A stretch of 64,000 nucleotides of DNA from an uncultured Flavobacteriaceae bacterium (GTDB lineage Bacteria > Bacteroidota > Bacteroidia > Flavobacteriales > Flavobacteriaceae). Shown piece after piece: positions 25,194 to 34,970 of this stretch (its first letter is position 1; every line of letters starts with the position of its first letter). The stretch spans positions 248,001-312,000 of the forward strand of contig CANKYF010000004.1 in assembly GCA_947487895.1 (NCBI GenBank), read 5' to 3'. A program made the translations under genes and the position numbers. The notes below the pieces were generated by a model. The model was not told the DNA's origin. It did no database searches and worked only from the letters and a program-made list of their open reading frames with translations.

Positions 25194-26649
25194 TATTGTT
25201 TTTTCACATTCTTACTACTATAAATTTGATCCTAAGCAGTGGAAAAACAAAACGCCATATCCACCTTTAGGAACACTGTATGCCGCATCCTATTTAAGAG
25301 AAAACGGTTACTCTGTAGGCCTTTTTGACTCAAATCTTATTGAAGACCCCAAAACAATCAAACCTTACCTTAACAAACATCTCCCAAAAATATTTGTTAT
25401 TTATGATGATGGTTTTAATTATCTAACAAAAATGTGCTTGACTACAATGCGCGAAGCTGCATTTAAAATGATTAGTATTGCTAAAGAAATAGACAGTAAG
25501 GTCATAGTTTGTAGTTCAGACTCAACAGATCATTATGAAAAATACTTAAATGCTGGTGCTGATTTTGTAATAAGAGGAGAAGGTGAAATTACCCTAAAAA
25601 AATTAGTTGATGCTATTTCTAATAATGTTATAACTTCTAACATTGAGGGAATTGTATATAAAAAAGAAGGTACAATTGTAGAAACCCCTAAACGCACAGT
25701 ATTACGAGATTTAGATGAACTTCCTTTACCTGCATGGGACTTAGTAGATGTAGAAGCCTATAGGAACGTTTGGGAAAGCGCCAATAAGAAATTCACCCTT
25801 AATATTGCCACCACTCGTGGTTGTCCGTTTAAATGTAATTGGTGCGCTAAACCTATTTATGGTAATAGATATAATTCTCATTCACCAGAATATATTACCA
25901 AACACATAAAACTCTTAAGTGAAACCTATGGTGTTAAAAGGTTTTGGATGTGCGATGATATTTTTGGATTAAAACCTAATTGGGTACAAAACTTTAATAA
26001 AGAATTAAAAAAAGAAGACCTTTCAATTTCTTATTATATACAGAGTAGAGTAGATTTACTTTTAAAAGAAGATACCATAGACGCATTAGCCGAAAGTGGG
26101 TTGGAAGAAGTATGGGTTGGTGCCGAAAGTGGCTCTCAAGCCATTTTGGATGCCATGGATAAAGAAACAAAAGTGGAACAAATTTATGAAGCCACTAGAC
26201 TTTTAAAGGCGAAAAACATTCGTGTAGCCTTTTTTATTCAATTTGGTTATTTAGGAGAAACCAAAGAAGACATAGGCAAAACAATTGCAATGATTAAGGA
26301 ATTGATTCCTGATAACATAGGTATTTCTGTATCTTACCCATTACCTGGAACAAAGTTTTATGATAAGGTAAAAGATGATTTAAAATTAAAAGCTAATTGG
26401 ACAGATTCTGATGATCTAGCTATGCTTTTTAAAGGCTCTTTTAATTCTAAATTTTATAAAAAACTCCACAGGTATGTTCACAAAGAATATAGAAAAAGTC
26501 AAGCGTTTTCATTTTTAAAGAAGGCATTAAAAAAGCCTTTTTCTATTAAGAAATCTGAGTTTAGATTATTAATACTTTCTCTGTATTACTATCCTGCGGC
26601 ATTTATAAATAAACTACAACTTAAAAACTTGAATCCAAGAAATGTCTAA
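25186..26649 (+). CDS. B12-binding-domain radical SAM protein, first copy
   Basis: A 487-residue enzyme. The N-terminal 150 residues form a Rossmann-type B12-binding domain (PPLGTLYAASYLRENGYSV, NAGADFVIRGEGE), without the DxHxxG motif, as in the BchE/HpnJ/HpnR class. The radical SAM domain follows with Cys213, Cys217 and Cys220 in TTRGCPFKCNWC, and later ESGSQAILDAMDKETK. Such enzymes methylate, cyclise or rearrange unactivated carbons. A paralogue lies at 27421 with a methyltransferase gene between. It overlaps both neighbours by eight bases, so the run is one translational unit. The substrate is unknown; a lipid or glycan precursor is plausible from the downstream glycosyltransferases. Confidence 0.88.
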   Translation: MLDIVFSHSYYYKFDPKQWKNKTPYPPLGTLYAASYLRENGYSVGLFDSNLIEDPKTIKPYLNKHLPKIFVIYDDGFNYLTKMCLTTMREAAFKMISIAKEIDSKVIVCSSDSTDHYEKYLNAGADFVIRGEGEITLKKLVDAISNNVITSNIEGIVYKKEGTIVETPKRTVLRDLDELPLPAWDLVDVEAYRNVWESANKKFTLNIATTRGCPFKCNWCAKPIYGNRYNSHSPEYITKHIKLLSETYGVKRFWMCDDIFGLKPNWVQNFNKELKKEDLSISYYIQSRVDLLLKEDTIDALAESGLEEVWVGAESGSQAILDAMDKETKVEQIYEATRLLKAKNIRVAFFIQFGYLGETKEDIGKTIAMIKELIPDNIGISVSYPLPGTKFYDKVKDDLKLKANWTDSDDLAMLFKGSFNSKFYKKLHRYVHKEYRKSQAFSFLKKALKKPFSIKKSEFRLLILSLYYYPAAFINKLQLKNLNPRNV

Positions 26650-27424
26650 CGATTTTGATGTTGCTGCTTTAGAATACGATACTAATTTCACTTTTTCTAA
26701 CATAGGAAAAGCACAAAGACATTTTGTATATCAATACCTTAAACCAATTCTTAGATCAAATACTAAGCTTTCTATCTTAGAAATTAATTGCGGTACTGGA
26801 GAAGATGCACTTTATTTTGCAAAACAAGGACATAATGTTACTGCCACAGACATTTCGCGAGGCATGATACAGGTAGCTAATTCAAAGTCTGCACCTAAAA
26901 ATCTTATTTTTAAAACATTAGACATCAATACCATTACTCAAACTACATTTACTAAAAAATTTGATATAGTATTTTCTAATTTTGGAGGGTTAAACTGCTT
27001 ATCTAAAAATAAACTTCAATATTTTTTAAACACATTACCAACTCTTTTAAAACCTAATGGTAAAATAATTATGGTAGTTATGCCCAAGCATTGCTTATGG
27101 GAGCGTGTCTATTTTAGTTTAAAAGGGAATTTTAAAAAAGCAAAAAGACGTAACACTAATAATTCTCTGTTAGTTAATGTAGACGGAACTTCTGTTGAAA
27201 CTTGGTATTATAATCCTGATGACCTTTTAGAATTTACAGAAAAAATATTTACTCAAAAAACAATAAAACCTATTGGTATTGCTATTCCTCCCTCCTATTT
27301 AGAGGGCTCTTTTTTGGCTAAAAAACCATTTTTGAATCTGTTAAAGTCTACGGAGCATATACTTAGGCAACCGTTTTGGGCAAAATATGCAGATCATTTT
27401 TTAATTGAATTAGAGAAAAAATGA
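26642..27424 (+). CDS. Class I SAM-dependent methyltransferase
   Basis: A 260-residue methyltransferase. Motif I is ILEINCGTGEDALYFA (about 45-60), followed by motif II TATDISRGMIQVA and the post-I acidic region; IVFSNFGGLNCLS corresponds to motif IV. It overlaps the radical SAM genes on both sides (eight and four bases). The C-terminal region (GTSVETWYYNPDDLLEF) resembles small-molecule O- or C-methyltransferases. It probably acts on the same intermediate as the two radical SAM proteins. Confidence 0.87.
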   Translation: MSNDFDVAALEYDTNFTFSNIGKAQRHFVYQYLKPILRSNTKLSILEINCGTGEDALYFAKQGHNVTATDISRGMIQVANSKSAPKNLIFKTLDINTITQTTFTKKFDIVFSNFGGLNCLSKNKLQYFLNTLPTLLKPNGKIIMVVMPKHCLWERVYFSLKGNFKKAKRRNTNNSLLVNVDGTSVETWYYNPDDLLEFTEKIFTQKTIKPIGIAIPPSYLEGSFLAKKPFLNLLKSTEHILRQPFWAKYADHFLIELEKK

Positions 27425-28797
27425 GTATCGTTCTAACACATGCATATTATCTATTTGAAGATGAAAAGGAAGCAAAAATAATGCGTCCTTACGCTCCTTT
27501 AGGCTTGTTATATGTTTCTGCTTATTTAAATGAAAATAACGTTGAAAACCATGTGTTTGATAGCACTTTTTACAGTCAAGAACTACAATTAAAATTCATA
27601 AAAGAAAAACAACCCAAAGCAGTAGCTATCTATACTAATTTAATGACAAAAATAAATGTCATTAAACTTATTAAAATTCTTAAAAATGAAGCAGAATATG
27701 GATTTCCAAAAGTAATTTTAGGTGGCCCAGATACAACCTATAACTGTGAAAATTATTTAAAAACTGGTGCCGATTTTTTAATTCTTGGTGAAGGAGAAGA
27801 GACTACTCTTGAACTTTACAATGCAATTATTAAAAAAGTATCTTATAAAGATATTTCAGGTATTGCTTTTCTAGAAAATAGTGTTTTACAGAAAACAACT
27901 CCAAGAATAAAAATGAAAAGTCTTAGAGACTTACCTTTTCCCAATAGAGAGGCAATACCGGTTAAAAAATACCTTGAAACTTGGAAAACACATCATGGGA
28001 AAAGTTCAATGACAATAAGCACACAACGTGGTTGCCCATATACTTGCAAATGGTGCAGTACTGCTGTTTACGGACAAAGCTACAGAAGACGTCCAGCAGA
28101 CATGGTGGTTGCAGAATTAAAAATGCTTAAAGAAACTTACAACCCAGATACTATATGGTTTGTTGATGATGTTTTTACAGTAAGTCATAAATGGTTAAAA
28201 GAATTTAGAGATACTGTTATTCAACAAAATGCCATTATTCCGTTTGAGTGTATTACAAGAGCTGAAAGATTAAATGATGACGTTTTAAAACAACTCAAGG
28301 AAGCGGGATGTTATAGAATTTGGATTGGAGCCGAAAGCGGCTCTCAAAAAATTATTGACGCCATGGACAGACGCGTTGATGTGAATGTAGTAAAAGAAGC
28401 CATTCAAAATACAAATGCTTTGGGTATGGAAACTGGTACATTTATCATGGTTGGGTACCCTGGAGAAGATGAAACAGATATTGAAGAAACCATTAATTAT
28501 TTAAAAGCTGCAAATCCAACTCATTTTACGATTACAGTGGCTTATCCCATTAAGGGCACATCGCTTTATAATGAAATCGAGGGGAAAATCACAATACAAC
28601 CTAATTGGGAAACCTCAACAGACAGAGATATTGATTTTAAAAGAACTTACTCTAGAAAGTTTTATGATTATGCCGTGAGGCGCATTGTTAATGAGGTAAA
28701 TTATGTTAAAAGTCATTACAGTATAGTAAAAAAATATAAACTAAAAATTAAATCTATAATCTCCCTATTATTAATGAAGTATTATAAATTTAGATAG
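27421..28797 (+). CDS. B12-binding-domain radical SAM protein, second copy
   Basis: A 458-residue paralogue of the enzyme at 25186. It has the N-terminal B12-binding domain (PLGLLYVSAYLNENNV, TGADFLILGEGEE) and radical SAM Cys205, Cys209 and Cys212 in STQRGCPYTCKWCS, followed by WIGAESGSQKIIDAMDRR and a C-terminal domain with YPIKGTSLYNEI. Two such enzymes in a row suggest sequential modifications of one scaffold. The start ATGA overlaps the methyltransferase stop by four bases. The C-terminus is basic and hydrophobic (SIISLLLMKYYKF), perhaps bringing it to the membrane. Confidence 0.88.
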   Translation: MSIVLTHAYYLFEDEKEAKIMRPYAPLGLLYVSAYLNENNVENHVFDSTFYSQELQLKFIKEKQPKAVAIYTNLMTKINVIKLIKILKNEAEYGFPKVILGGPDTTYNCENYLKTGADFLILGEGEETTLELYNAIIKKVSYKDISGIAFLENSVLQKTTPRIKMKSLRDLPFPNREAIPVKKYLETWKTHHGKSSMTISTQRGCPYTCKWCSTAVYGQSYRRRPADMVVAELKMLKETYNPDTIWFVDDVFTVSHKWLKEFRDTVIQQNAIIPFECITRAERLNDDVLKQLKEAGCYRIWIGAESGSQKIIDAMDRRVDVNVVKEAIQNTNALGMETGTFIMVGYPGEDETDIEETINYLKAANPTHFTITVAYPIKGTSLYNEIEGKITIQPNWETSTDRDIDFKRTYSRKFYDYAVRRIVNEVNYVKSHYSIVKKYKLKIKSIISLLLMKYYKFR

Positions 28798-28801
28798 TTT
28801 T

Positions 28802-30358
28802 ATGAATACGTTTAATATAAAAAGATATTTAAGTTTTGTAACAAAAGATTATGTTATTGTTACTACTATATTTTTTCTTTTAAGTTATATAGGTATTCTT
28901 AATCATGAAATTTGGTTAGACGAAGCTCAGCACTGGCTTTTAGCAAGAGATAGCAAATCACTTTCAAATTTAATTGAAATTACCCGATATGAAGGTCACC
29001 CCTTGCTTTGGAACATTTTACTTTTTTTTATCAGTAGATTTTCTGTGGACCCATTTTGGATGCAATTATTACATATTATTATATCAACATCAGCAATATT
29101 TGTTTTCTTAAAAAATGCACCATTTTCTCTAATTTTTAAAATAGCATTCATTTTTGGATATTTTACTTTTTTTGAATACAACTTGATCAGTAGAAATTAT
29201 GCATTAGGAGTATTATTTTTCTTTTTAGCATGTAGCACCTATAAATATAGAAAGGAAAAATTCATTCTTTTTGCTAGCTTCTTATCGTTGACGTGTAATA
29301 CTCATGCTATTTTTGTTGTTATAAGCTGTTGTTTAATGTTGTCTGTATTAATAGAACACATTATTTATAATAACAGTTTTAGAATACCAATAAAAATGAG
29401 GGTTGGTTTATTTATTTTTTCTATTGGTACACTTTTAGCCATTATTCAAATAATCCCTCCAGCTGATACACTTTTTTTTGAAAGCTCAAGTAACTTAAAA
29501 ATCTATCAAAAGATTTCGAAAGTTTTTGTAGCCTTTTTTAAAGGCATTTATACAATTCCAGATCTAAGAACAATCCATTTTTGGAATACTAATCTAATAA
29601 TAAACTTAAGCAAGCCTCTTGCTGCTATTTTAAGCTTAGCTTCATTTTTAATTCCTTGTTTTCTATTTTTCAAGAATAAAATAGTCCTTTTTTATGCTTA
29701 CCTAGCTATTATAGGCTCCATAATATTCTTTTTTGTTACTCAATTATCAGACACAAGATATCTAGGCATATGCTATTTGATTATAATTTCTGGTCTATGG
29801 ATTAATACTTACCAATCATTCGAAAAAAATAAATTAAACGCTTTAATTTCTATTACTCTTTTAGAAAAAATAAAGAAAGGTATTGTATATAGTATTTTAG
29901 GTATTCAATTAGTCTCTGGAATCTATGCATATTCCTTAGATTTAATACATCCATTTACTAATGCTAAGAAGACTTTGTCTTTTTTAAAGACAGCAGGACT
30001 AACTAACAAAACTATTGTTAGTAAAACATCTGATGGTACTGAACTGAGCTGCTACCTACAAAAACCAATCTATTTTGCATATTCAGGTCAATATCAAAGC
30101 TATTTTATATCAAGTAATCCGCTTCCTTGCACAACTGACCTAAAAGAAAAGATCATAAAGTCATTAGAAAATTTAGTTAAAACCGAAAAAGAATCAGTTA
30201 TTTTGATTTTAAACCAACCATTTTTTAATACTTTAAACTCAAACAATTGGTTGTCAATAAATAAAGAAATAAGGTGTAAACTTTTACAAAAATTTGAAGA
30301 AAGTATATTTAATAGAAATTATTATATCTATGAAGTATCAAAAACCATAAACTACTGA
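28802..30358 (+). CDS. Polytopic GT-C-like glycosyltransferase candidate
   Basis: A 518-residue protein with about ten to twelve hydrophobic segments. After the first helix comes HEIWLDEAQHWLLARD, an acidic loop in the position of the catalytic Asp/Glu of GT-C (family 39-like) enzymes, followed by ITRYEGHPLLWNILLFFI. GT-C enzymes move a sugar from a polyprenyl-phosphate donor outside the cytoplasm. The C-terminal 130 residues are a soluble domain. The gene is four bases after the second radical SAM gene. Specific family membership is not certain, but the LDEAQ...ARD...EGHP pattern is recurrent in uncharacterised bacterial proteins. Confidence 0.7.
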   Translation: MNTFNIKRYLSFVTKDYVIVTTIFFLLSYIGILNHEIWLDEAQHWLLARDSKSLSNLIEITRYEGHPLLWNILLFFISRFSVDPFWMQLLHIIISTSAIFVFLKNAPFSLIFKIAFIFGYFTFFEYNLISRNYALGVLFFFLACSTYKYRKEKFILFASFLSLTCNTHAIFVVISCCLMLSVLIEHIIYNNSFRIPIKMRVGLFIFSIGTLLAIIQIIPPADTLFFESSSNLKIYQKISKVFVAFFKGIYTIPDLRTIHFWNTNLIINLSKPLAAILSLASFLIPCFLFFKNKIVLFYAYLAIIGSIIFFFVTQLSDTRYLGICYLIIISGLWINTYQSFEKNKLNALISITLLEKIKKGIVYSILGIQLVSGIYAYSLDLIHPFTNAKKTLSFLKTAGLTNKTIVSKTSDGTELSCYLQKPIYFAYSGQYQSYFISSNPLPCTTDLKEKIIKSLENLVKTEKESVILILNQPFFNTLNSNNWLSINKEIRCKLLQKFEESIFNRNYYIYEVSKTINY

Positions 30359-30373
30359 TTTACTAAATAATAA

Positions 30374-31117
30374 ATGCTTAATTCTAAAAAAATAGTAGTT
30401 GTATTACCTGCTTATAATGCCGAAAAAACCCTTGAAAAAACATTCAAAGAAATTCCTCATGATATAGTAGATGAAATTATTTTGACTGATGATTATAGTA
30501 GTGATCAAACAGTAAATATTGCGAAAAAATTAGGAGTAAAGCACATTATTGAGCATCATAAAAATCTTGGGTATGGAGCTAATCAAAAGTCGTGTTATAC
30601 AAAGGCCAGCGAACTAGATGCCGATATTATTATCATGTTACATCCTGATTATCAATATGATCCAAAACTAATACTCGCCATGTGTTCGTTAATTGCTAAT
30701 GGCGTATATAAAGCTGTACTTGGTTCAAGAATTTTAGGCAAAGGTGCTCTAAAAGGGGGAATGCCTATCTATAAATATATTTCAAATAGATTTTTAACAG
30801 CCATACAAAATATACTAATGAATCAAAAACTATCTGAGTATCACACAGGTTTTAGATGCTTTGATGCCCAACTAATTAAGACAATCCCATACAACTCAAA
30901 TTCTGATGATTTCATTTTTGATAATCAGTTACTAGCGCAAATATGTTATAAAAAAGTTACAATTGGAGAAATTTCTTGCCCAACTAAATATGAAAAAGAT
31001 TCTTCTTCGATAAATTTTTCTAGAAGTGTAAAATATGGACTAGGAGTTCTATTAGTTTCCTCTCAATACTTTCTTCAGCAATTGGGTTTTAAATTCAAGC
31101 TATTTAAAAACATATAA
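30374..31117 (+). CDS. Family 2 glycosyltransferase, polyprenyl-phosphate type
   Basis: A 247-residue GT-A fold enzyme. Motifs are VVVLPAYNAEKTLEKTF at the N-terminus, the DDYSSD nucleotide-sugar Asp, an HPDYQYDP metal-binding region in place of the usual DADLQ, and EYHTGFRCF. Similar proteins make polyprenyl-phosphate hexose, which would supply the GT-C-like protein encoded just before it. It lacks the C-terminal membrane helices of GtrB-type enzymes. The gap from the preceding gene is 15 bases. Confidence 0.85.
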   Translation: MLNSKKIVVVLPAYNAEKTLEKTFKEIPHDIVDEIILTDDYSSDQTVNIAKKLGVKHIIEHHKNLGYGANQKSCYTKASELDADIIIMLHPDYQYDPKLILAMCSLIANGVYKAVLGSRILGKGALKGGMPIYKYISNRFLTAIQNILMNQKLSEYHTGFRCFDAQLIKTIPYNSNSDDFIFDNQLLAQICYKKVTIGEISCPTKYEKDSSSINFSRSVKYGLGVLLVSSQYFLQQLGFKFKLFKNI

Positions 31118-31178
31118 AATAATTATCTTATTATAATGATAAAGACAATTAACAAAGGATACTTTACAAAACACAATA

Positions 31179-32177
31179 ATGCACAAAGACACTTCTAAAG
31201 TTTCGATAGTAATCCCCACTAGAAATAGGTTAGAATCTTTGAACAGAATTTTAACCTCTATTTCTAAACAAACTTATGCGCCTAGCCAATTGATTATTGT
31301 TGACTCTAGTGATAATCCATTAACTAAAAAGCATTTGAGTATTACTATTAATTTTGATTTACAAATTATTCATAGCAAACCGTCTGTGTGCTTACAAAGA
31401 AATTTAGGTATTAATCAATGTAATTCTGATTATATTCTTTTATGTGATGATGATATTGAAATTCCCAATGACTATATAGAACATTTAGTGAATTATTTAA
31501 AACAAAACAGTTCGGTAAATATTGTAAGCGGAATTGTATATGAAAAAAGAAATCAACAATGGAAATATGCCGAAAAAAAGAAATCGTTTTTTAAACTTCT
31601 GTATGCTCATATCTTCGGGTTATCAGTTTGGGCAGAGATTAAAAACACTAATTATCCTGCAAATAATATGATACAAAAATTTGTTTCCTATTATTTAGAA
31701 AAAGGAAACAGAATCGCAAAATCTGGATGGCCAATAGTTATAAATTACGAAGATCCTATTTTTAAAACGCCTATTTATAGCTTGATGGCTGCACTAATTA
31801 GATCTGATAAAATAAAAAAAGTACCTTTTGATACTTCTTTTTATGAAAATGGAATTGGAGATAATTATGATGTACTAATGGGTTTAAATAATGATGTTTA
31901 TATTATGAAACAACTCAAAGTTTTTCATCATGAAGAAAAAATAAATCGAGTAAAAAACAACAAAGCATATTATTATAGAGTTTCAGCATTACATTACATA
32001 TTACTAAAGCACAAAAAGTTTAATTTCAAAAATCGCATTTTCTTAATTTGGTCCTTACTAGGAAATTCATTTTTATTTATATTAAAAGGCAAAATTGAAT
32101 TGCTTTATTATAATTTTAAACTAATCGCTCAAGTAATCTTCAATAAAAATATTTACCGAAAAACCCTTTCACAATAA
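31179..32177 (+). CDS. Family 2 glycosyltransferase
   Basis: A 332-residue GT2 enzyme. VSIVIPTRNRLESLNRILTSI is the first strand region, LIIVDSSDNP the donor-binding site, and ILLCDDDIEIPNDYIE the DXD-type metal site; FYENGIGDNYDVLMGL would hold the catalytic Asp or Glu. A hydrophobic stretch near the C-terminus (IFLIWSLLGNSFLFIL) may tether it to the membrane. It probably adds a residue to the glycan assembled by this cluster; donor and acceptor are unknown. Confidence 0.85.
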   Translation: MHKDTSKVSIVIPTRNRLESLNRILTSISKQTYAPSQLIIVDSSDNPLTKKHLSITINFDLQIIHSKPSVCLQRNLGINQCNSDYILLCDDDIEIPNDYIEHLVNYLKQNSSVNIVSGIVYEKRNQQWKYAEKKKSFFKLLYAHIFGLSVWAEIKNTNYPANNMIQKFVSYYLEKGNRIAKSGWPIVINYEDPIFKTPIYSLMAALIRSDKIKKVPFDTSFYENGIGDNYDVLMGLNNDVYIMKQLKVFHHEEKINRVKNNKAYYYRVSALHYILLKHKKFNFKNRIFLIWSLLGNSFLFILKGKIELLYYNFKLIAQVIFNKNIYRKTLSQ

Positions 32178-32220
32178 TGAATTTATTTTCAAGTAAACTT
32201 TAAATTAAACAATTGAAATA

Positions 32221-33903
32221 TTGAAAACAATTTTCAGAAAATCATATTATTTAATTCCTTCAGAAAAAAGAAAAAAACTACCTACTTTTTTCTTTGTTTC
32301 AATGATTAATTCTTTTTTAGATTTTATTTCTATTGCTTTTTTAACACCGTTTGTACTACTTATTATTAATAAAGAGAAAATAGATACTTTTTTAATTACA
32401 AATTTTGATATTAGATATGAACAAAAACATATAATAGCCGCTTTAATTGGGCTTATTGTTTTTTATTTATTGAAAAATTTAATACAAGCTAGAGTCACTT
32501 TTATTCAATCCAAATATTTATACTCAATTGGGTCTGTCCTATCAAAAGATTTAACAAAAACTTTCATTAATGGTAGTTATAAAAACTTTTATTTATATGA
32601 TAAAGGAAAGCTTATACAGGATTTTCATAAACTACCTATGATCTTTATTACAAATGTTCTATCACCCATTTATAACCTTCTATCAGAAACAATTATACTG
32701 TTATTAATTGTGAGTGTTGGAATTTACCTAAACCCATATGTTACATTTTTCTCAATACTTTTTGTTTTAAGTTGTTCGACTATTCTATTCTTTTTAAGAA
32801 AAAACAAAACAAAATATTTTAATGAAACTATTGCTTCTTCTTATAGAGTAGCCTTAAATAATTTAATGAATATTTTAAATGGATTTATTGAAATTAAGAG
32901 CTCTGAATCTGAAAATAAATTCATTGAAAAATTCAATCATTCCAATAAAGAACACAATGATACAATGGCTGAATTAACAACTTTTAAATTAAACAATGTT
33001 AGATATTTAGAAGTATTAACTATCTGTTTTATTGCATTTACAATTGCATTCGTTTTATTAAATTCTTGGTCATTCAAAGACATGGTTTTATTATCATTTT
33101 ATGGTAGTGCAATCATAAAAATAATTCCTTCTTTCAATAAGATTATTAACGCATATGTAGATATTAAAAGTAATAAACATGCTGTAGATATTCTCACATC
33201 GTATCAGTTTAAAAATAGTATTTCGAAAAGTTCAATTCCATTTAAAGACTCGATAACTTTAAAAGAACTATATTTTAATTACCCTAATAAAGAAGTAATT
33301 ATTGATAGCATTAACTTGGAAATAAAAAAAGGAGATTTTATAGCTGTTACAGGAAAATCGGGGTGTGGAAAAACAACACTATTACATATCATTTCTGGGT
33401 TACTATCTCCAACTTCTGGTACCATTTTAATTGATAGTGAAATAAAACAAAAAGACAACTTTTTATCTTTTGCTTATTTGGTTTCTCAACAGTCCTTTAT
33501 TTTTCAAGGAACCATATTGGAAAATATAACGATGAATAAAACAAAAAGTGTAGATCTTAAACATATTAATGAGCTTATTGATGCTCTAGATTTAAGGCAG
33601 TGGTTAAATAGTCAGCCTAATGGTCTACGTACTAATTTAGTTTTAGATAGTAAAAGTATTTCTGGTGGCCAAAAACAAAGAATAGCCTTAATAAGGGCTC
33701 TTTATACGCGTCCAGAGTTATTACTCTTAGACGAAGCCACAAATCAATTAAACGAGACCTTAGAAAGAAAAATAATGAATTTTCTAAAAAAGAAAACTAT
33801 AGATAAAGAGCTTACTATAATTTCTGTTTTCCATAATAGTAATTTATTAGATTATGCAACAAAACAATTTTCTTTTAATGATCAGAACCTTTTTCGGTTA
33901 TGA
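32221..33903 (+). CDS. ABC transporter with fused membrane and ATPase domains, PglK-like
   Basis: A 560-residue half-transporter. It has six membrane segments (about 20-300) and a C-terminal ATPase: Walker A GKSGCGKTT, Q-loop VSQQS, signature SISGGQKQR, Walker B LLLLDEATNQLN and a His in SVFHNSN. ATNQLN departs from the usual ATSALD. Overall size and start (FRKSYYLIPSEKRKKL) resemble PglK, the flippase for lipid-linked oligosaccharides. The only start before the first membrane helix is the TTG at 32221. It overlaps the next GT4 gene by four bases. I infer that it flips the glycolipid made by this cluster. Confidence 0.85.
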   Translation: MKTIFRKSYYLIPSEKRKKLPTFFFVSMINSFLDFISIAFLTPFVLLIINKEKIDTFLITNFDIRYEQKHIIAALIGLIVFYLLKNLIQARVTFIQSKYLYSIGSVLSKDLTKTFINGSYKNFYLYDKGKLIQDFHKLPMIFITNVLSPIYNLLSETIILLLIVSVGIYLNPYVTFFSILFVLSCSTILFFLRKNKTKYFNETIASSYRVALNNLMNILNGFIEIKSSESENKFIEKFNHSNKEHNDTMAELTTFKLNNVRYLEVLTICFIAFTIAFVLLNSWSFKDMVLLSFYGSAIIKIIPSFNKIINAYVDIKSNKHAVDILTSYQFKNSISKSSIPFKDSITLKELYFNYPNKEVIIDSINLEIKKGDFIAVTGKSGCGKTTLLHIISGLLSPTSGTILIDSEIKQKDNFLSFAYLVSQQSFIFQGTILENITMNKTKSVDLKHINELIDALDLRQWLNSQPNGLRTNLVLDSKSISGGQKQRIALIRALYTRPELLLLDEATNQLNETLERKIMNFLKKKTIDKELTIISVFHNSNLLDYATKQFSFNDQNLFRL

Positions 33904-34970
33904 AGAAAAAACTATTATTTGTAATACCAATTTTCCCAAATAGTCTAGAAGACGACACGATTGTACCTTTTATTTTTCAATTTTGTCTTTACCTAAATGA
34001 TAATTATAATGATTTAGAAATAGATATTATGACGCTTCGATATCCTATAAAAAAGGATATGTATAGCCTTAATTCCTTAAACATCTACCCTGTTGGAGGT
34101 GGGTTTAAAAATAAATGGAATAGTCTTAGAGTAATTTACAAATCTGTTATCAAAGGTATTAGTTTATTTAAACAAAAACGTTATGATGGTGTTTTATCAT
34201 TTTGGTATTATGATACAACAATTGTAGGGACCATTTTAAATAGAATATTTAAAATACCTCATTATACATGGATGCAGGGGCAAGATGTAAAATCCGATAA
34301 TAAATATTTAAAGTTCATTAAACCTCAAAAAAACAAGCTAATTGTAGTTGGTAAAAATCAAAATGAACTTTTAATGCAACACCAAGGCTATAAAGCAAAA
34401 ATCATTGCTAATGTTGCTATAAACCCCAAAAACTTCCCAGAGCTAAATGTTGAAAAAAGAAATATAGACATTATAGGCGTAGGTAATCTTGGTGCCTTAA
34501 AAAATTATTCATTCTTTATTGAAATTATAGCAGAGTTAAAAAAGACATTTAAAAACATTAATGCTGTCATTTGTGGAGACGGAGAAGAAAGAGACATGTT
34601 ATTAAATAAAATTAAAACTTTAGGATTAACTAAAAATGTTAAACTATTAGGATATGTGTCTAATAAAAAAACTCGAGAACTTATGAATAACAGTAAAATT
34701 CTTTTACATACTTCAAAATTTGAAGGCAATTCAACAGTTGTTCAAGAAGCATTATTTTCGGGTTGTAAAGTTATAAGTACAGTGCCTTTGCAAGAAAATG
34801 TATTAAATTTTTTCTTTGAAGGAAAAAAAGATAAAATCGTTCAAAAATTAAAGCTAATGATTAACAATGAAGTTATGCAAACTGAACGAGTTCGTCATTT
34901 TAAAATAGAAGATACTGCGCATACTATTTATTCCTGTTTTTTCAACTCTAAAGAATCAAAAACAGTATAA
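33900..34970 (+). CDS. Family 4 glycosyltransferase
   Basis: A 356-residue GT-B enzyme. IDIIGVGNLGALKNYSFFIE starts the C-terminal domain; AVICGDGEERDMLLNKI and KFEGNSTVVQEALFSGCKVI (the EX7E-type donor site) are characteristic. The N-terminal acceptor domain is basic and contains FLKxKRYDGVLSFWYYD-like text typical of exopolysaccharide enzymes. It begins at an ATGA overlap with the ABC transporter. Its 3' end overlaps the convergent GT4 gene by 43 bases. Confidence 0.87.
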   Translation: MKKKLLFVIPIFPNSLEDDTIVPFIFQFCLYLNDNYNDLEIDIMTLRYPIKKDMYSLNSLNIYPVGGGFKNKWNSLRVIYKSVIKGISLFKQKRYDGVLSFWYYDTTIVGTILNRIFKIPHYTWMQGQDVKSDNKYLKFIKPQKNKLIVVGKNQNELLMQHQGYKAKIIANVAINPKNFPELNVEKRNIDIIGVGNLGALKNYSFFIEIIAELKKTFKNINAVICGDGEERDMLLNKIKTLGLTKNVKLLGYVSNKKTRELMNNSKILLHTSKFEGNSTVVQEALFSGCKVISTVPLQENVLNFFFEGKKDKIVQKLKLMINNEVMQTERVRHFKIEDTAHTIYSCFFNSKESKTV

